This document shows, one piece after another, positions 47,356 to 59,715 of a DNA stretch of 64,000 nucleotides. Numbering within the stretch: position 1 is the stretch's first letter; every line of letters begins with the position of its first letter. Source of the DNA: Dendrocalamus latiflorus (Eukaryota; Streptophyta; Magnoliopsida; Poales; Poaceae); assembly GCA_017311315.1 (NCBI GenBank), contig CM029664.1, positions 38,729,939 through 38,793,938 on the forward strand. The letters are read 5' to 3'. The translations under genes and the position numbers were made by a program. The notes under the pieces are model-generated. The model did not search any database. It saw only the letters and a list, made by a program, of their open reading frames with translations, and was not told the origin of the DNA.

Positions 47356-48891
47356 GGGCCTATTTGGGACTGCTCCACTCCAGATCCGCTCCACCAACTC
47401 CACCATGGAGCAGCTCCACTGTGGAGTTTCTGGAGCAGGTGGTCCTGTTTAGCACGCAGCCTAGCTCCAGCTTCAGAAATGTGAGGTTTCCCTAAGAAAG
47501 GTCCAATGTGCCCCTGAATGATGTTTGGTGTATGTTTTGATGTCTGCGGAGCATATGTAACTGAATTTTTTTGTTGCCAATTGAAATATGATGTAAAATA
47601 TTATAATCGTAATTAATTTATTCGAGAAAACCAAAAAACAAATATTTTGGTCAAATAATTGCATCCTTTTGTCCTAGCACAAGCACTGATCACAAATATA
47701 CACATCACAGATCACATAACAGAACACAAATAAAATTTGATGTCCTAGCATTCGCAGTGCATAATTCACCATCACACAGATCACATATCACAAGTGAACA
47801 TCCACTGAGCAATAAAAATTAACAAACACTAACAGTAATTCATTAACACAGTAATTGAAAATAGCAATTAGAGAAAGCAGCCGGCGCTGGGTGGCGATGC
47901 AGAGGAGGTCGGTGCGGTCGGTGGGCGGTGAAGAAGTCGATGCAGTCCTCGCCGGCGTCGGAGTAGAAGAAAAGGAGAGGAAAAGCAGGGGGGTAAAGGA
48001 AGAGGAGAAGGTGGGCAGTCGCCGGCGAGATGGAGGAGAGCATGGCGGCGGTGGATGGCGTGGATGGCAGAGGTGTGGAAAGCGGTGGGTGTAGAAGCAA
48101 GAGAGGGGTGGCGCACCGTAGGGAGAGGCGGCGGCAGAAAGAGATTGAGAGGTGGCGGCGGAGTAGAGTGGGCGGAAGAGCGGAAATGGGCGGCGCCGGT
48201 GGATCTGGAGGAGGCGTGCCGAGGTGGAGGTGAGCAGAGGGGCGGCGTGCCGGAGGGATTTGAGAAAGGAGAAGAGAGGCGGCACGGGTCGGGGGCGGAG
48301 GAGAGGAGGCGGCGCGGGTGGGGGGCGGAGGAGAGGAGGCGGCGCGGGTGGGGGGGAGGAGAGGAGGCGGCACGGGTCGGGGGCGAAGGAGACGAGGCGG
48401 CACGGGTCAAGGGCGGAGGAGAGGAGGCGGCGCGGGTGGGTGGGGGCGGAGGAGACGGGCGGCGCGGGTGGGGGCGGAGGAGAGGAGGCGGCACGGGTCG
48501 GGGGCGGAGGAGAGGAGGCGGCGCGGGTGGGTGGGGGCGGAGGACTGGAGGAGACGGGCGGCGCGGGTGGGTGGGGCGGAGGACTGGAGGAGACGGGCGG
48601 CGCGGGTGGGTGGGGCGGAGGAGAGGAGTCACGCGGTGGGTGGGGAGGCGAAGGAAAAGATCGAATCGGTACGTGTGTAATGGCAGTGGTGGGTAATTTT
48701 ATCTTAACTCCATGAGAGAGTACAAAAGTCCAAATCCTGGAGTACCCCTTGAGGTGCTCCACAAAAAACGTGGAGTTGGTCCTCAACTCCACCTTTTTCT
48801 TGGAGCAGAGTTTTAGAAGCTGGAGGTGTTTGGCAAGATAAAGGTGGAGCGGAGCTGTAAAATCTGGAGTGGAGCAGTCCCAAACAGGCCC
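47356..48891. mobile_element. PIF/Harbinger-type element with purine-rich cargo
   Basis: It starts GGGCCTATTTGGGACTGCTC and ends with the complement GCAGTCCCAAACAGGCCC. TAA flanks both sides (47353-47355, 48892-48894), the 3-bp duplication of PIF/Harbinger. Subterminal sequence has further inverted matches (CTCCACTCCAGAT). The interior (about 47860-48650) is GA/GC-rich tandem sequence with GGAGGAGAGGAGGCGGC-type units. Frames up to 334 codons are composition artefacts. No transposase is present, so the element is non-autonomous. Confidence 0.85.
48225..48640. repeat. Tandem GGCGCGGGTGGG / GGAGGAGAGGAGGC array
   Basis: About ten irregular units of 25-45 bases (GGCGGCGCGGGTGGGGGGCG-like) with two longer near-identical units of about 48 bases at 48530-48640. 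They encode Gly/Arg or Pro/Ala low-complexity frames on either strand. Confidence 0.8.
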
Positions 48892-48895
48892 TAAG

Positions 48896-49560
48896 CCTCA
48901 AAGCAGCCTAGGTTTTTTTCCCATTTTGATCTTCTGCTAGTAGGTTAACCTGGGATTCCCTCTAGGCCGGCTTCGGCCGGTGTTATAAACTCCCTTAGCC
49001 CTATTCTATTTCAGCTTTTGGCTTCTGCTTTTGACTTTTCTACAGTAACTAGCTTTTAAATGAAGTGTCTTTTCAAGATGGGGTCTACTAGTTAAGTGTA
49101 GTACATACTGTACCGACTCTATTTATATCGGCAAAAACCCTACATGAGTTTCTGTTACTCTGTAATCTCTCGCACGAATAGCCCAAAAGCCACAAACCGC
49201 AGTCAAAAGCCGTAAGTCTCAACCAAAAAGGACAGACTCTTTAATTGATCGCAGTGCGCTCCTGTCCCATTTTTTAAAAAAAAATTGGGTGAAGTACTTG
49301 TGACAAAAAAATTATCAGAAGTGCTAATTATTTGGGAATAGAGAAAAATAACTTTTTTCCTTCTAAGAGAAAGAAGAAGGCTAGCTAAAACCCTAGTATA
49401 TAGTGTACGGTACATCACGGGCAACTGTTGCTCAAGTGATTGGTTGACTTTTTTATATGAGTGCAAGGGACGCACCCTACACACACCACATGCACACACA
49501 TCCAACTACACACTAGGGTTCATGGAGTGTAGGCACAAGCTTTTTCACTTAATGTACATT
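48896..49560. other. Intergenic sequence with a MITE copy and a GDSL 3'-flank relic
   Basis: At about 49010-49205 a MITE of the GCTTTTGGCTTCTGC...AAAGCC family is recognisable (see 59716 and 60066). At 49405-49450 CAACTGTTGCTCAAGTGATTGG resembles the conserved 3' flank of GDSL-1 (1545-1575) and GDSL-2 (28845-28870), suggesting a relic of another GDSL duplicate. No coding exon was found with it. Confidence 0.4.
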
Positions 49561-49877
49561 CGATCCCTAGAATCAACTTCTAATAGTCAAAGAGGTTTTC
49601 TTCATGAAATAATTGTACATTCTCGTAGTGTGCATTTATGTTCTACTAACTTGTAATAAGGCTAGGGTTCGATCTCTAGAATCAACTTCTAATAGTCAAA
49701 GAGGTTTTCTTCATGAAATAATTGTACATTCTCGTAGTGTGCATTTATGTTCTACTAACTTGTAATAAGGCTAGGGTTCGATCCCTAGAATCAACTTCTA
49801 ATAGTCAAAGAGGTTTTCTTCATGACATAATTGTACATTCTTGTAGTGTGCATTTACATTCTACTAACTTGTAAGGG
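49561..49877. repeat. 109-bp tandem repeat, about 2.9 copies
   Basis: Units begin CGATC(C/T)CTAGAATCAAC at 49561, 49670 and 49779 and are almost identical. Each contains GTCAAAGAGGTTTTCTTCAT. The array ends just before the hAT MITE at 49887. Confidence 0.92.
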
Positions 49878-49886
49878 CATGTACAA

Positions 49887-50767
49887 TAGGGGTGCAAACA
49901 GAGCGGATACGAACGGATATTGCTCATCCCGTATCTTTTTCCATATTTTTTGTCAGAGTCGGAGTCGGACACGGATAGTGCCGGATACGAATATGAATGC
50001 GGATATTCTTGGTCACAAATACAAAGTAAATACATACCGCTCTGAATACGGTTAGTTTCGGTCACAAATATTTAATCGGATAATGTGCAAAAGCAAATTT
50101 CACATGGTGACAGGGATAAATTAAGCAACTAGTAAATTCTAGCTAGCAAAGTAGCAAGTAAATAATAGAGACTAGTTAAACAAGTAGTAGCTAACTAGCT
50201 ACATGTCGCATGGTTCAAAAGTAAAAATTACCCATATCCAGGTAGTCAAGTACATCATTAGTTCATTTTAACTTTATTACATTTAGCAAATGATTCCACA
50301 AGGCTTTTGTGCCCCTTGAGGTCTCACATTAAGCTTTGTGAGGACATTTATTGCACTGCACCTAAAGTTGTTTCTCCTTTCCACCATTTTTTGTGTCAAC
50401 AGTCACCGTGTATTTAATATAGTAGTCCAAAACCTTCGAGGTACACTTCTTCTGCTTCTTCTCAGCAGGCTCAACTTCTCTGGTGCAAGTCACAGTCCCA
50501 GTAATAAATGATACTACATTTCACAAAGAGTCGGAGATCCCACCTGACCGGCGGAGAGGCCAGGTATCCGACTCCGTTTCCGTGTCCAATAACTATCCAG
50601 AAAAATACCCGGATAGTTTCGTACTCATCAGATAATGCTTTTTCTGAATCCGTTTCCATATCCTACAAAAAAATATCTGATTCTATTTCCATATCCAGTC
50701 CGAATTATATCCAAATTAAAATGGACGGACAGACGGTCGGAAAATATCCGCTCCATTTGCACCCCTA
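49887..50767. mobile_element. hAT-type element, copy C (longer variant)
   Basis: It starts TAGGGGTGCAAACAG and ends TTTGCACCCCTA; 8-bp flanks ATGTACAA and ATGTACAG differ at one base. At 881 bp it is longer than the other copies and has a unique centre with no transposase. Confidence 0.85.
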
Positions 50768-50775
50768 ATGTACAG

Positions 50776-51279
50776 CGCTATAACTTTAGCCATCTTCCCC
50801 CTTTCATATCAGCAGAATCCTAGTTGGACGAGAGGGAGTGTAGGTCATCCTTTGCATGAGGAACAACATGTTCTCAGGAAACAAAATGCAATGAGACAGC
50901 CACATCGACATTGTACATGTAGCTATGCCTTGAAGACACATTTTGTGGTGCCCACCTCATGTGTGACTCCTCGACCTTGATGGTGACCAGGATGCGATAA
51001 TGCGAAGTAGCTTGGACTTAAGCTAATTTTCTGTTCTCGGAACAGGGGAGCGGTTAAACCACTCTTGGGCCCAGTTTGACCATCGGCTAGTAGCCGATTA
51101 GACTGATCAAGTGCAGTATGCATGCATCTTCATTGTTTCAGGTTGTTGTTTGGTTGTAGAGTATAAAATATGATCTTCTTATCTCTCTAGTTCTGGAGTG
51201 AAAGATTTCTGGTACTTAGGGGGAAATAGGACAAAGCACCATTCAACCCCCTCCTCCTTTGTTGCCTTGCAGTCCTACA
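50776..51279 (+). other. Probable 5' LTR tail of the plus-strand Copia element
   Basis: Ends CAGTCCTACA, matching the CCTACA end of the minus-strand Copia LTR. I cannot locate the LTR start. Confidence 0.35.
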
Positions 51280-51335
51280 AGTGGTGTTAGAGCTTGGTTA
51301 ACTCTTCTTGATATATCTCAACTACTCTTAGAACA

Positions 51336-54300
51336 ATGACATCAGACAAGTACTCCACCAACCCACCAATCTTCAATGGGGTTGACTATCCCTATTGGAA
51401 GGCTTGGATGGTAGCCTACATTTAAGCCCAAGGGCAACCAATTTGGGATAAAGTCAAGAGGCCATATGTTGTGCCTGCTAATGACCAAGTCATTTTGGCA
51501 AATACTACGCATGTGGAGGCAAACAATAAGGCATACAACTTCTTGATTCAATGGCTTGGTAGATCTAAGTTTGATCTAGTATCTCACTTGGCATCTGCTC
51601 ATGAGATTTGGATGACCATCACTAATTACCATAGGGACTCCACAGCAATCAAAGAAGTGAGACAATCAATTCAAGAAAGAAGTACTCCAAGTTTGAGCAA
51701 AAGCCCGGTGAATTTTTGGATGGGTTGTTTGCGTATGGTTGGCTTGACTTACTAAGTCTGCGAATGCACATGATGTGCTTGGTGATCTAGATGTGAATAT
51801 TTAGGGGATGAAGATTACATCCATCAATGACAACACTATCACGAGTGAGCTTATCATGGAAGAGCTTTACTCGAGGTTGAAGACACATGAGGTTGACTTT
51901 ATCTCGTGTCTTCCCAAGACAACACTATCACGAGTGAGCTTATTTAGGTGATGAAGATTACATCCATCAATGACAACACTATCACGAGTGAGCATATCAT
52001 GGAAGAGCTTTACTCGAGGTTGAAGACACATGAGATTGACTTTATCTCGTGTCTTCCCAAGACAGTTGGTGGCTCTTGTAGTCGACCCTACTCGAAGTAG
52101 TTCTTTTAGTCCTTCTAACTTCGGTTTTTTTGGTTTTTCTTGTCTGCTTTGCATTCTGTGAGTGACGAGTAGCTAGAGAGACTCTCAGAGGACTTAGCAC
52201 TCCTATCTACCAAATTCACAAAAGGTTATCACAATATGAGGAACCATAAGAGTAGCCTCTTCACTTGTTTTGAGTGTGGTGAGCCAAACCATATTCAGGC
52301 CAAGTGCCCCAAGCTCAAGGGTAAGGAGGAGATAGATTTTTGAAGGCGTCCTCAAGCTCACAATGTGAAGCCTAAGAAGACCAACTATCACAAGTTCATC
52401 AACTGGGTCCTTACTGCTCTCGAGAACGTCAACGTGAGTGATGTGGACTCGGAGATAGAGGACGATGAGGATGACTCCAAAGTCAAGAAGAACCACGACT
52501 TCACTAGCATGTACTTCAGGCTGACGAGGACATCACCGGTAACATATGCCCTTGTTTGAGCTGAAAGAGAACTTAGAAAAAAATGCTAAGAAAAATCAAG
52601 AATCAGGATTTCATGATTAACAACTTGAACTTGGAAATTGTGAGGCTCAAATCCATAATTACTGATGATGAAAACTATGATGTTTGCCTTGCTTTACATT
52701 CTGAGTTGGATAAGCTTAGGATTACTTATTCTTCTATTATCAGTCAACTCATAGATACTACGGATGAGCTAGTGATACTTAAGTGTAGCAATGATTATGT
52801 TGGCATATGTTTCGTTGCTTTAGGTTCTATTATTTTATCTTGCTGCAACTGTATCTTGCTTGAACTAAAACTTGATAGTGCCACTAAAACCTTGCATCAA
52901 TTCTATCCTAAATATTCAAGTTCTCATTGTGAGTTTAGGGAGCAAAAACTGAAAGAATTGACTTAATTACTTCATCATGCTAAAACTTGACTGAATTACT
53001 TCATCATGCTAAAACTGAATCATGTAAAAACTGTCCAAAGCTCACTAATGAAATAGAAGCTCTTAACAAGGCACTTGAAGATAAAAATAGAAAAATATTG
53101 TCCATGACTGCATCTAATAATTCCATTGATTATATTGCTTTGTGCATTCTGTGATGAGATTGAAAATGATTTAGATGAGATGCTTGAGACTTTTAGAGTC
53201 AAGTTTGAAAAGTAGATTCCTTTTTTGACTCTTTTGGTGGAGCTAGGCTGCATCGTGGGTTAGGATTTCTTAAGGGTAGACCATGAGTACCTTCTAGACA
53301 GGGGAGGATCGGTCTTTTGGTAGGTCAATTTAGAGAGGTCTAGGTGGTTCTCGTGTGTATTCTCATGATTTTCAGACTAACTGCTCTATTAATACTTTTA
53401 TTATTGTCCTACTTGTCGTGTAGCTCAGTATTGGATTCCTAAGTTTTTCATTTCTAACCCAGTATTAAGACACTGATGTTTTTTGCTTCTGCCCTGTAGA
53501 TCCGTCAAGCTAGGAAGGAGGACATACGTGTGGCTTGTTGACTATGGGTGTTCTTGACACATGGCTGGAGATTTTCTTTGGTTCTCCTCCCTAACTCATG
53601 CATCTATCGGTGAGTTGATCACATTCGAGGATGCTTCTATTAGGACCGTGATGGCTAAGGATACTGTGCGCGTCAATAACAAGTTCATGCTCAAGGATGT
53701 CACTTTGGTAAGTAAGCTGAGGTATAACTTGCTTTTTGTTTCCCAGCTTTTAGATGAGGGTCTAGAGGTGAGGTTCAAGAAAGGTGAGTGCAGGGTTCTA
53801 GATTCCCTTAGTAAGCTTGTGTTTGAGATTTCTAGGTTGGAGAAGATCTTTAGAGATGATTTTAGTGTCTCTCCCATCTCTAGCCTTAAGTGTCTTGTAG
53901 CTTCTGATTCTCGTGATCCAGTAATGTGACATCATAGGCCTGATCCTATAGGCTTCAATCACTTGACTAGAGTTAGTAGCATGGATCTTATTAGAGGTTT
54001 GCCTAGGTTTAAGAGTTGTAAGGATCTAGTTTGCTCACCCTGTAGACATGGTAGGATGGTTTCTGCTTCTCATCCACCTCTTACCTTGGTGATGACCGAT
54101 GCACCTAGACAACTCTTGCACTTAGATACTATTAGTCCTTCTAAAGTCCAGTCTGCAGGAGGAAAGTGGTATGCGTTTGTTATTGTAGATGACTTCTCTA
54201 GGTATTATCGGTGTATTTCCTTTTTCTAAGGATGAGGCCTTTGGTTGCTTTAGTGAGTAGTCCTTAGATTAGCTGTTGATCTTCCAGGAGCTTTGAGAGT

Positions 54301-56100
54301 CATTGGGAGTGATAATAACACTAAATTCAAGAACTCATCTTTTACCACTTTCTATACTAAGCGAGGTCTAGAGCACTAGTTCTCTTCTCTTAAAATTCCC
54401 CAACATAATTGAGTTGTAGATAGGAAGAATAGAGCTCTAGTAGAGATGGCTAGGACTATGTTAGATAACCATAGCACTCCTAGAAGGTTACGGGTTGAGG
54501 CAATTTCTATTGTGTGCTATGTGTCTAATGAGGTGTTCTTGAGATAGTCCTTAGGCAAGACTTCTTATAAGTTGAGATTTGGTCATAGGCCTAGTGTATC
54601 AGCTCAATTTAAGATTTTTGGTTGCGAGTGCTTCATTCTAAAATATGGCAACGTAGATAAATTTGAATCAAGATCTATTGATGATATTTTTCTTGGATAT
54701 CCTACTCATACTTGTAGCTATCGTGTTTTAAATTTGGATATTAACAAAATCTTAGAAACTTATGATATCACTTTTGATGAGGCTAGTCTTGGTACTAGAC
54801 CCGATAGTGAAGGTAGACAGGTACATGGTGATCCGAAGAGTATCTTCTTTGACAATGACCCTGACTCGGAGGATGAGGATGCAACTCCTCTTTTTGTTGC
54901 TCCTAAGTTGGTTGGAGAGTCTGCTTTCACTACTTTAGCTTTAGTTGGGCAGCCTCCTCCCACTCTCACCGGTGCTTTGAGTGGATTTGCTCTTACCTCC
55001 ACAGCCGAGGTTATGTCCGCATGAGGACCACTACTTCATATTCAGCGACGACAGCCTCTAGAGCAGACGATTGGGGATATACATGAGTGAGCAACTCACT
55101 CTAGGTTTATCTCCCTGGATTCCTATCCTCATTATGCTTGTGTTGCCTCCTTTGAGCCACGAGATATCACCCATGCTTTATCTAACGCTTTTTGGGTCAA
55201 TGCCATGTATGAAGAGCTTGAGAATTTCAAAAGAAACAAAGTCTAATCATTAGTTGAACCCCCTCTTGGTCATAATGTCATTAAAACAAAATGGGTATTA
55301 AAAAACAAGCAATGTGAGGATGTGTTAGTGGTTCACAACAAGGCTAGACTAGTGGCTCAGGGTTTCTCCTAGGTAGAGGGCTTAGACTTTAAGAAGACTT
55401 TTGCACATGTTGCTAGATTAGAAGCCATTCGTATTCTACTAGCATTTGTTGCATCTAAAGGGCTTTAAGATATTCCAAATGGACATTAAGAGTACATTGC
55501 TAAATGGTTTCATAGAAGAAGAGGTCTATGCTAAGTCGCTATCTGATTTCGAAAATCCTAAATTCCCTAACCATGTCTGTAACTCTCTAAAGCCCTATAT
55601 GGATTGAAGCAAGATCCTAGAGCTTGGTATGATAGGCCTAAAAGTTTTATACTTAAGAACAATGTTAAAATAGGAATGATAGATAAAACCTTATTCACTC
55701 CCAGACATGGTAGTGATTTTCTCCTTGTTCAGATTTATATGGATAACATAATTTTCAGTGGCTCTTCTCATACTTTGGTGTCCAGATTTTCAAATACAAT
55801 GAATAAGGAATTTGAGATGAGTATGATGGGCAAGCAGATATTCTTCCTCTTCTTTCAAATCAAGTAATCGAAGGAAGGTACCTTTATCCATTAAAGGAAG
55901 TACACCAAGGACCTTCTTCGGTGCTTCGACATGAAAAGCAGCAAGACTATCACTACTCCCATAGCCACTTCAACAGTTCTGGATCTTGATAAGGATGGTG
56001 AGCCCGTGGACCAGAAGGAGTACAACCGTATGATCGACTCCCTCCTCTCCCTCACCACTTCGAGGCCAGACATACACTTTGTTGTGTGTCTGTGAGCTTG
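51336..56100 (+). pseudogene. Copia gag-pol, multiple stops and frameshifts
   Basis: Gag starts at ATG 51336 (MTSDKYSTNPPIFNG, DYPYWKAWM) with a stop after 29 codons. The zinc knuckle CFECGEPNHIQAKCP (52260-52305) is intact CX2CX4HX4C. The gag C-terminal coiled-coil part runs about 52580-52960. Pre-integrase MAGDFLWFSSLTHASIGELI lies at 53561. Integrase LLHLDTISPSK and FVIVDDFSRY lie at about 54110-54210. RT has KTKWVLKNK, ARLVAQGFS, FQMDIKS and ARAWYDR-like QDPRAWYDR at 55280-55640. The YMDNII motif at 55735-55755 replaces the usual YVDDI. The tail with DLDKDGEPVDQKEYN precedes lost RNase H. At least ten stops are present; it is inactive. Confidence 0.8.
51807..52092 (+). repeat. 143-bp tandem duplication inside Copia gag
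   Basis: GATGAAGATTACATCCATCA recurs at 51807 and 51950, each followed by CACTATCACGAGTGAGC and CATGGAAGAGCTTTACTC, with near identity. Confidence 0.85.
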
Positions 56101-56250
56101 ATTTCAAGCTTCCCCTCATGCCTTACATTGTCTAGCAATGTGCCCTATCTTCAGGTATCTTCAAGCCACTCTTGGCTTTGGACTCTAGTATTTTTCTACT
56201 TCCTTGCTTTCTCTTCAATAATTCTCAGATACAGACTTTGTGGGATGTAG

Positions 56251-57058
56251 GATAGATAGGATTGTGACCCACTAGGTTTGTACCGATTCCTTACTTATTG
56301 TGTGCATCGGACCATCCCAGCTGGGGCTGAAGTGTCAGATTAGTCCAGGGCTCTGATGCCACCGGTTTGCGTTCATGTTTTCTGGATTAATCCCTTTTTC
56401 ATGGCTTGATAGATTTTAAGCCCGGTGTTCCAATGCCACCGGTTTGTGGTCATGTTTTCTAGAATAATCCCTTTTTCATGACTTGATAAATTTTCAGGTG
56501 CTTATATTCACTTGGTGCATTCTAGGTTTGTTGTGCTACGTTTGCGGCTGGGTTTTGTTCATGCTCTGCTTATTGGATTAATGCAGTTGAGGTGCGTTGG
56601 TCATCAGCCTGCCTACAGCTTTGTGCTTGCTGTGAGTGCGCTCTACATGGTTTCCTATGAGTTCTTTTGAGACGTCATTGGCCATGACATTCTGCCAGCT
56701 GCATGAACTAGGGTTTTCACCCTCGCCTTCCTTCCTTAGCCTTCCTTCCACACCTCCCTCTCGGCCCACAGTATTTATCTTCTTTCCTTCTCTATGTAAA
56801 ACAACACCAACTTGAGGATTAGTAGTAGTTGGCAATTTGGGAATAGAAACCAACGTCGTGATAGCTCTTGGGCCGTAACAATATGGGACAATCCCTACAA
56901 TTCTATAGTTCCTCTCAGTCCTCTCCTGCGTCTTCGTCGCCAACCCTCACAACTCACAGCAATAGTCCGAATCACGTACATACAGGGTACATACAAAGGG
57001 CTTTCGTCTCATAGGATTACGCCAAATCAGGGTTGGATCAGTCCAAATCTCCAGAGTC
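56251..57058. other. Copia 3' debris and unassigned sequence
   Basis: A 77-bp imperfect duplication (ATGCCACCGGTTTG at 56356 and 56433) lies at 56345-56505. The remainder has no supported gene; a 121-codon minus frame (56578-56943) has no recognisable domain. Confidence 0.35.
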
Positions 57059-57818
57059 CATTGTTTTAAATATCACGCTATAGCCCCGGTCAAGGTACCT
57101 CGAGCTATCGGTTGTTGTTGCGGTTTGATGCAATATCGCTGATATATTGGATCGATACATCGCTATTTGCTACAAGTTATATCAACGCTACTACCCAAGA
57201 ACATTCAAACTACCTATGAGATAGGGATGCGCCTCTTGATTTGCCTGCATTCCCATTGAATGGGCTTCCATATTCCAACCTAATCTAATTAAATAACCTT
57301 CTATATTTCCATAATCTCCAGTTTTGCTAGTTAATAGCATTCCATCTCTTCCTTTACCCATTGAAATTCTCTCTCGTCATAAGTGGAGGGAAGGGCACAT
57401 GCACACCTAAGGGCTCAAACAAGTTAAGCCTAATTCTTGATCTATTTCCTTGTATAATTTATCAAACAAGATAAGCATGTTTTGATGACAAGAAGCCAAG
57501 CAGCAAGCATAGATTATCCATGTGGACAGAAAATAAGGAATAAAGGGACATTGATTTCCCATTTTCTTCATCATAGTATGAAGATTAATCAACAAAAGGC
57601 TACATAACTTTTATGATTTTGATGTTATCTTATATATATAGGCTTGTTGGATTTAACATTTTGGATGTTTTATGTCAATTATAGTTGAGACTTATAGTTT
57701 GGTTAAGTATCTTTATATTTTTAATGCTCAGCATATAGCGCCTAATATATCTCTGATATACGCTAACCACTATAAAAATAGTCCACTACACTTTCACTAC
57801 CCGCTATTTAAAATCTTG
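57059..57818. mobile_element. hAT-like TIR element related to that at 7.5 kb
   Basis: The left end CATTGTTTTAAATATCACGC and the complement of the right end CAAGATTTTAAATAGCGGGT are imperfect TIRs matching the element at 7482-8709. Flanks CCAGAGTC and CCGAGAGTC match if one inserted base is allowed, suggesting an 8-bp hAT duplication. No coding region. Confidence 0.5.
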
Positions 57819-58586
57819 CCGAGAGTCCCATAAAATACCATTTTCTAGCTAGTCCGTAGCGATGCAGTTCGCAGTCCGGATATATACTTTTGTTTCTGAT
57901 CTTCTCAATTATTATTGACCACTGCAATGTGTTATAAGTCTCTGAATAACAGACACTTCATGCTATGGCAGTGTTTTGGCATGTGAGTAGTGACAGAGGA
58001 CAATAAGGAGTGAGATAATTGAAGAGCCACCCCTGGTTCCTCAATAATCTGCCCCAGTAGCTCAAAGAGGACTCAGATGGCCTTCTTCTACCAGGGTAGT
58101 AGCGACAATAATGCTAGATTGTTAGTGCCAGGACTCAGAAATGTTTTTTTCATGCATTTTCCTTTTTTTTGGGGGGGGGGGGGGGGGAGAATGTAGGCGC
58201 TCTGCATGCATACTTCAATACGAGGAGGAAAGAGTTGATACAGCAAATTGTAACGTGTCAACCCAGGCAACTGAGGCAAGCATGGGATTGCACTGTAGCA
58301 AAAACGACATCAGTCTCACAACGTGATGCGGGGTGTTGCCCGATCTTCCCCCACATAGTATTTTTGTAGTATTGTTGGAGATAACTTGTTTGTGTAACTT
58401 GACGAACTGATAATGCTAACTACTATTAGAACAACAACCTGAAATAAATGAATTTGTCCAACCACATGATTTGATCGATGTCTCCACACAAGGTAGATGT
58501 GCTCCTATAATCATAAGGATTCACATGAACAAAGGGGCAGGGAATAACCCCTAATTTCAAGGGGGCAACAATGGCAAACCCTTAGA
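57819..58586. other. Intergenic sequence with a G homopolymer
   Basis: An 18-base G run at about 58170-58187 is the only notable feature. Small frames here are not supported. Confidence 0.4.
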
Positions 58587-59131
58587 TAGGGGTGGGAAAT
58601 AGTAACGGATAATCCATTTTATCCGATATTTGTATTCAAGAAAATGCGAATGTGGTAAGCAAAATCCATATGCAAAAATATTCATATTTGTATTCGAGAA
58701 TATCCGTATATGTATTTGAGAATATTCATATTCGCATTCGTATTCGAGAATATTCGTATTCATATTCGAGACTATTCAATTCGTATTTGATCCATTTCTG
58801 GAACCCGAGAAAAACCCGAATGAATTTTATGATTCGAAATTTGAATTTAGATGGTTTGAAACCGTTAACTGTTCCAGTAACCGATGAAAAACCTGCAAAA
58901 CCGCTAGGAATTTGTTCTACCGAGATTTGTTACAGAAGTTATAGAAGGATATTCGTGTTCGGCCGAATTAGTACATGTTTGATTTGAATTTGTATCCATT
59001 ACGACATTTGATTCGTATTCGTATTTGAGAATATTCGAATTTGTATTTATATTCATTTTAAAAATATGGATTTGTATTTGTATTTAAGACTATTCGACAG
59101 TATCCAATCCGTTTTCAATTTTTCATCCCTA
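58587..59131. mobile_element. hAT-type MITE, copy D, perfect target duplication
   Basis: TAGGGGTGGGAAAT at the left and TTTTTCATCCCTA at the right; identical 8-bp flanks CCCTTAGA (58579-58586 and 59132-59139). 545 bp, interior of GAATATTCGTATTCG-type units. It is the best-defined member of the family in this window. Confidence 0.93.
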
Positions 59132-59139
59132 CCCTTAGA

Positions 59140-59715
59140 GCAAGGGCACTTGTTTCTCTGAAATTTTCTTAGTTCAAATCCATGGTCCCTTTGCAAGGGA
59201 GGAGCACATGGGGTATTTAGATGAACAACTCTCTTAGTTAGGTGTGAACACAAGCCGGCTTCTTTGACTCAAGCTAGCGAGTGGTGTGCAAAGCAAGCAA
59301 GCCAAACAAAAGAACCATCATAAGTGGGCATTGGAAAAAAAAACACTTCTGCTTTCGCGCCCAGCTTTGATACTGTGTAACGTGCACCAAAATGGCTATA
59401 GCTTTTGCTACATGTGTGTAAATACTACCGCATTTGTTGCATATGAAACAGACTTCTTTAACTTTCTAAAGGTGTATCTTATGCATGCTAAAGATGCCCA
59501 GATTGATGCCAGTTTGTTTGGGAACTTTCTGGACAAAACCTTGAGTATGATGCCTCACTTGTTGTCCTCCATTGTGCGCGTCGTATCCTCCCTCACCTCC
59601 CGCTGGTCATGGGTATATGTTGCCGTACTCCTCGTCAGCTCGAATTACTTCCTTGCTTGAAAATCTGAATAGAAGCAATCCATATACTTTGGGTAGTATA
59701 GGGGCTTTTTTTTTA
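59140..59715. other. Intergenic sequence, one unassigned frame
   Basis: A 124-codon frame (59286-59660) encodes a peptide with a hydrophobic C-terminus (WVYVAVLLVSSNYFLA). I recognise no family, and nothing around it suggests a gene. Confidence 0.25.

Larger units (their letters stand above)
51280..56250 (+). mobile_element. Decayed Copia retrotransposon
   Basis: The PBS-like sequence TGGTGTTAGAGC (51282-51293) is followed by gag, pre-integrase, integrase, RT and fragmentary later pol in canonical Copia order. No 3' LTR or polypurine tract was found. Internal tandem duplications include a 143-bp unit at 51807 and 51950. Confidence 0.75.

Noticed and set aside
47788..48792. 334-codon minus-strand frame
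   Set aside because: Purine-rich array inside a PIF element; several overlapping frames on both strands are equally open.
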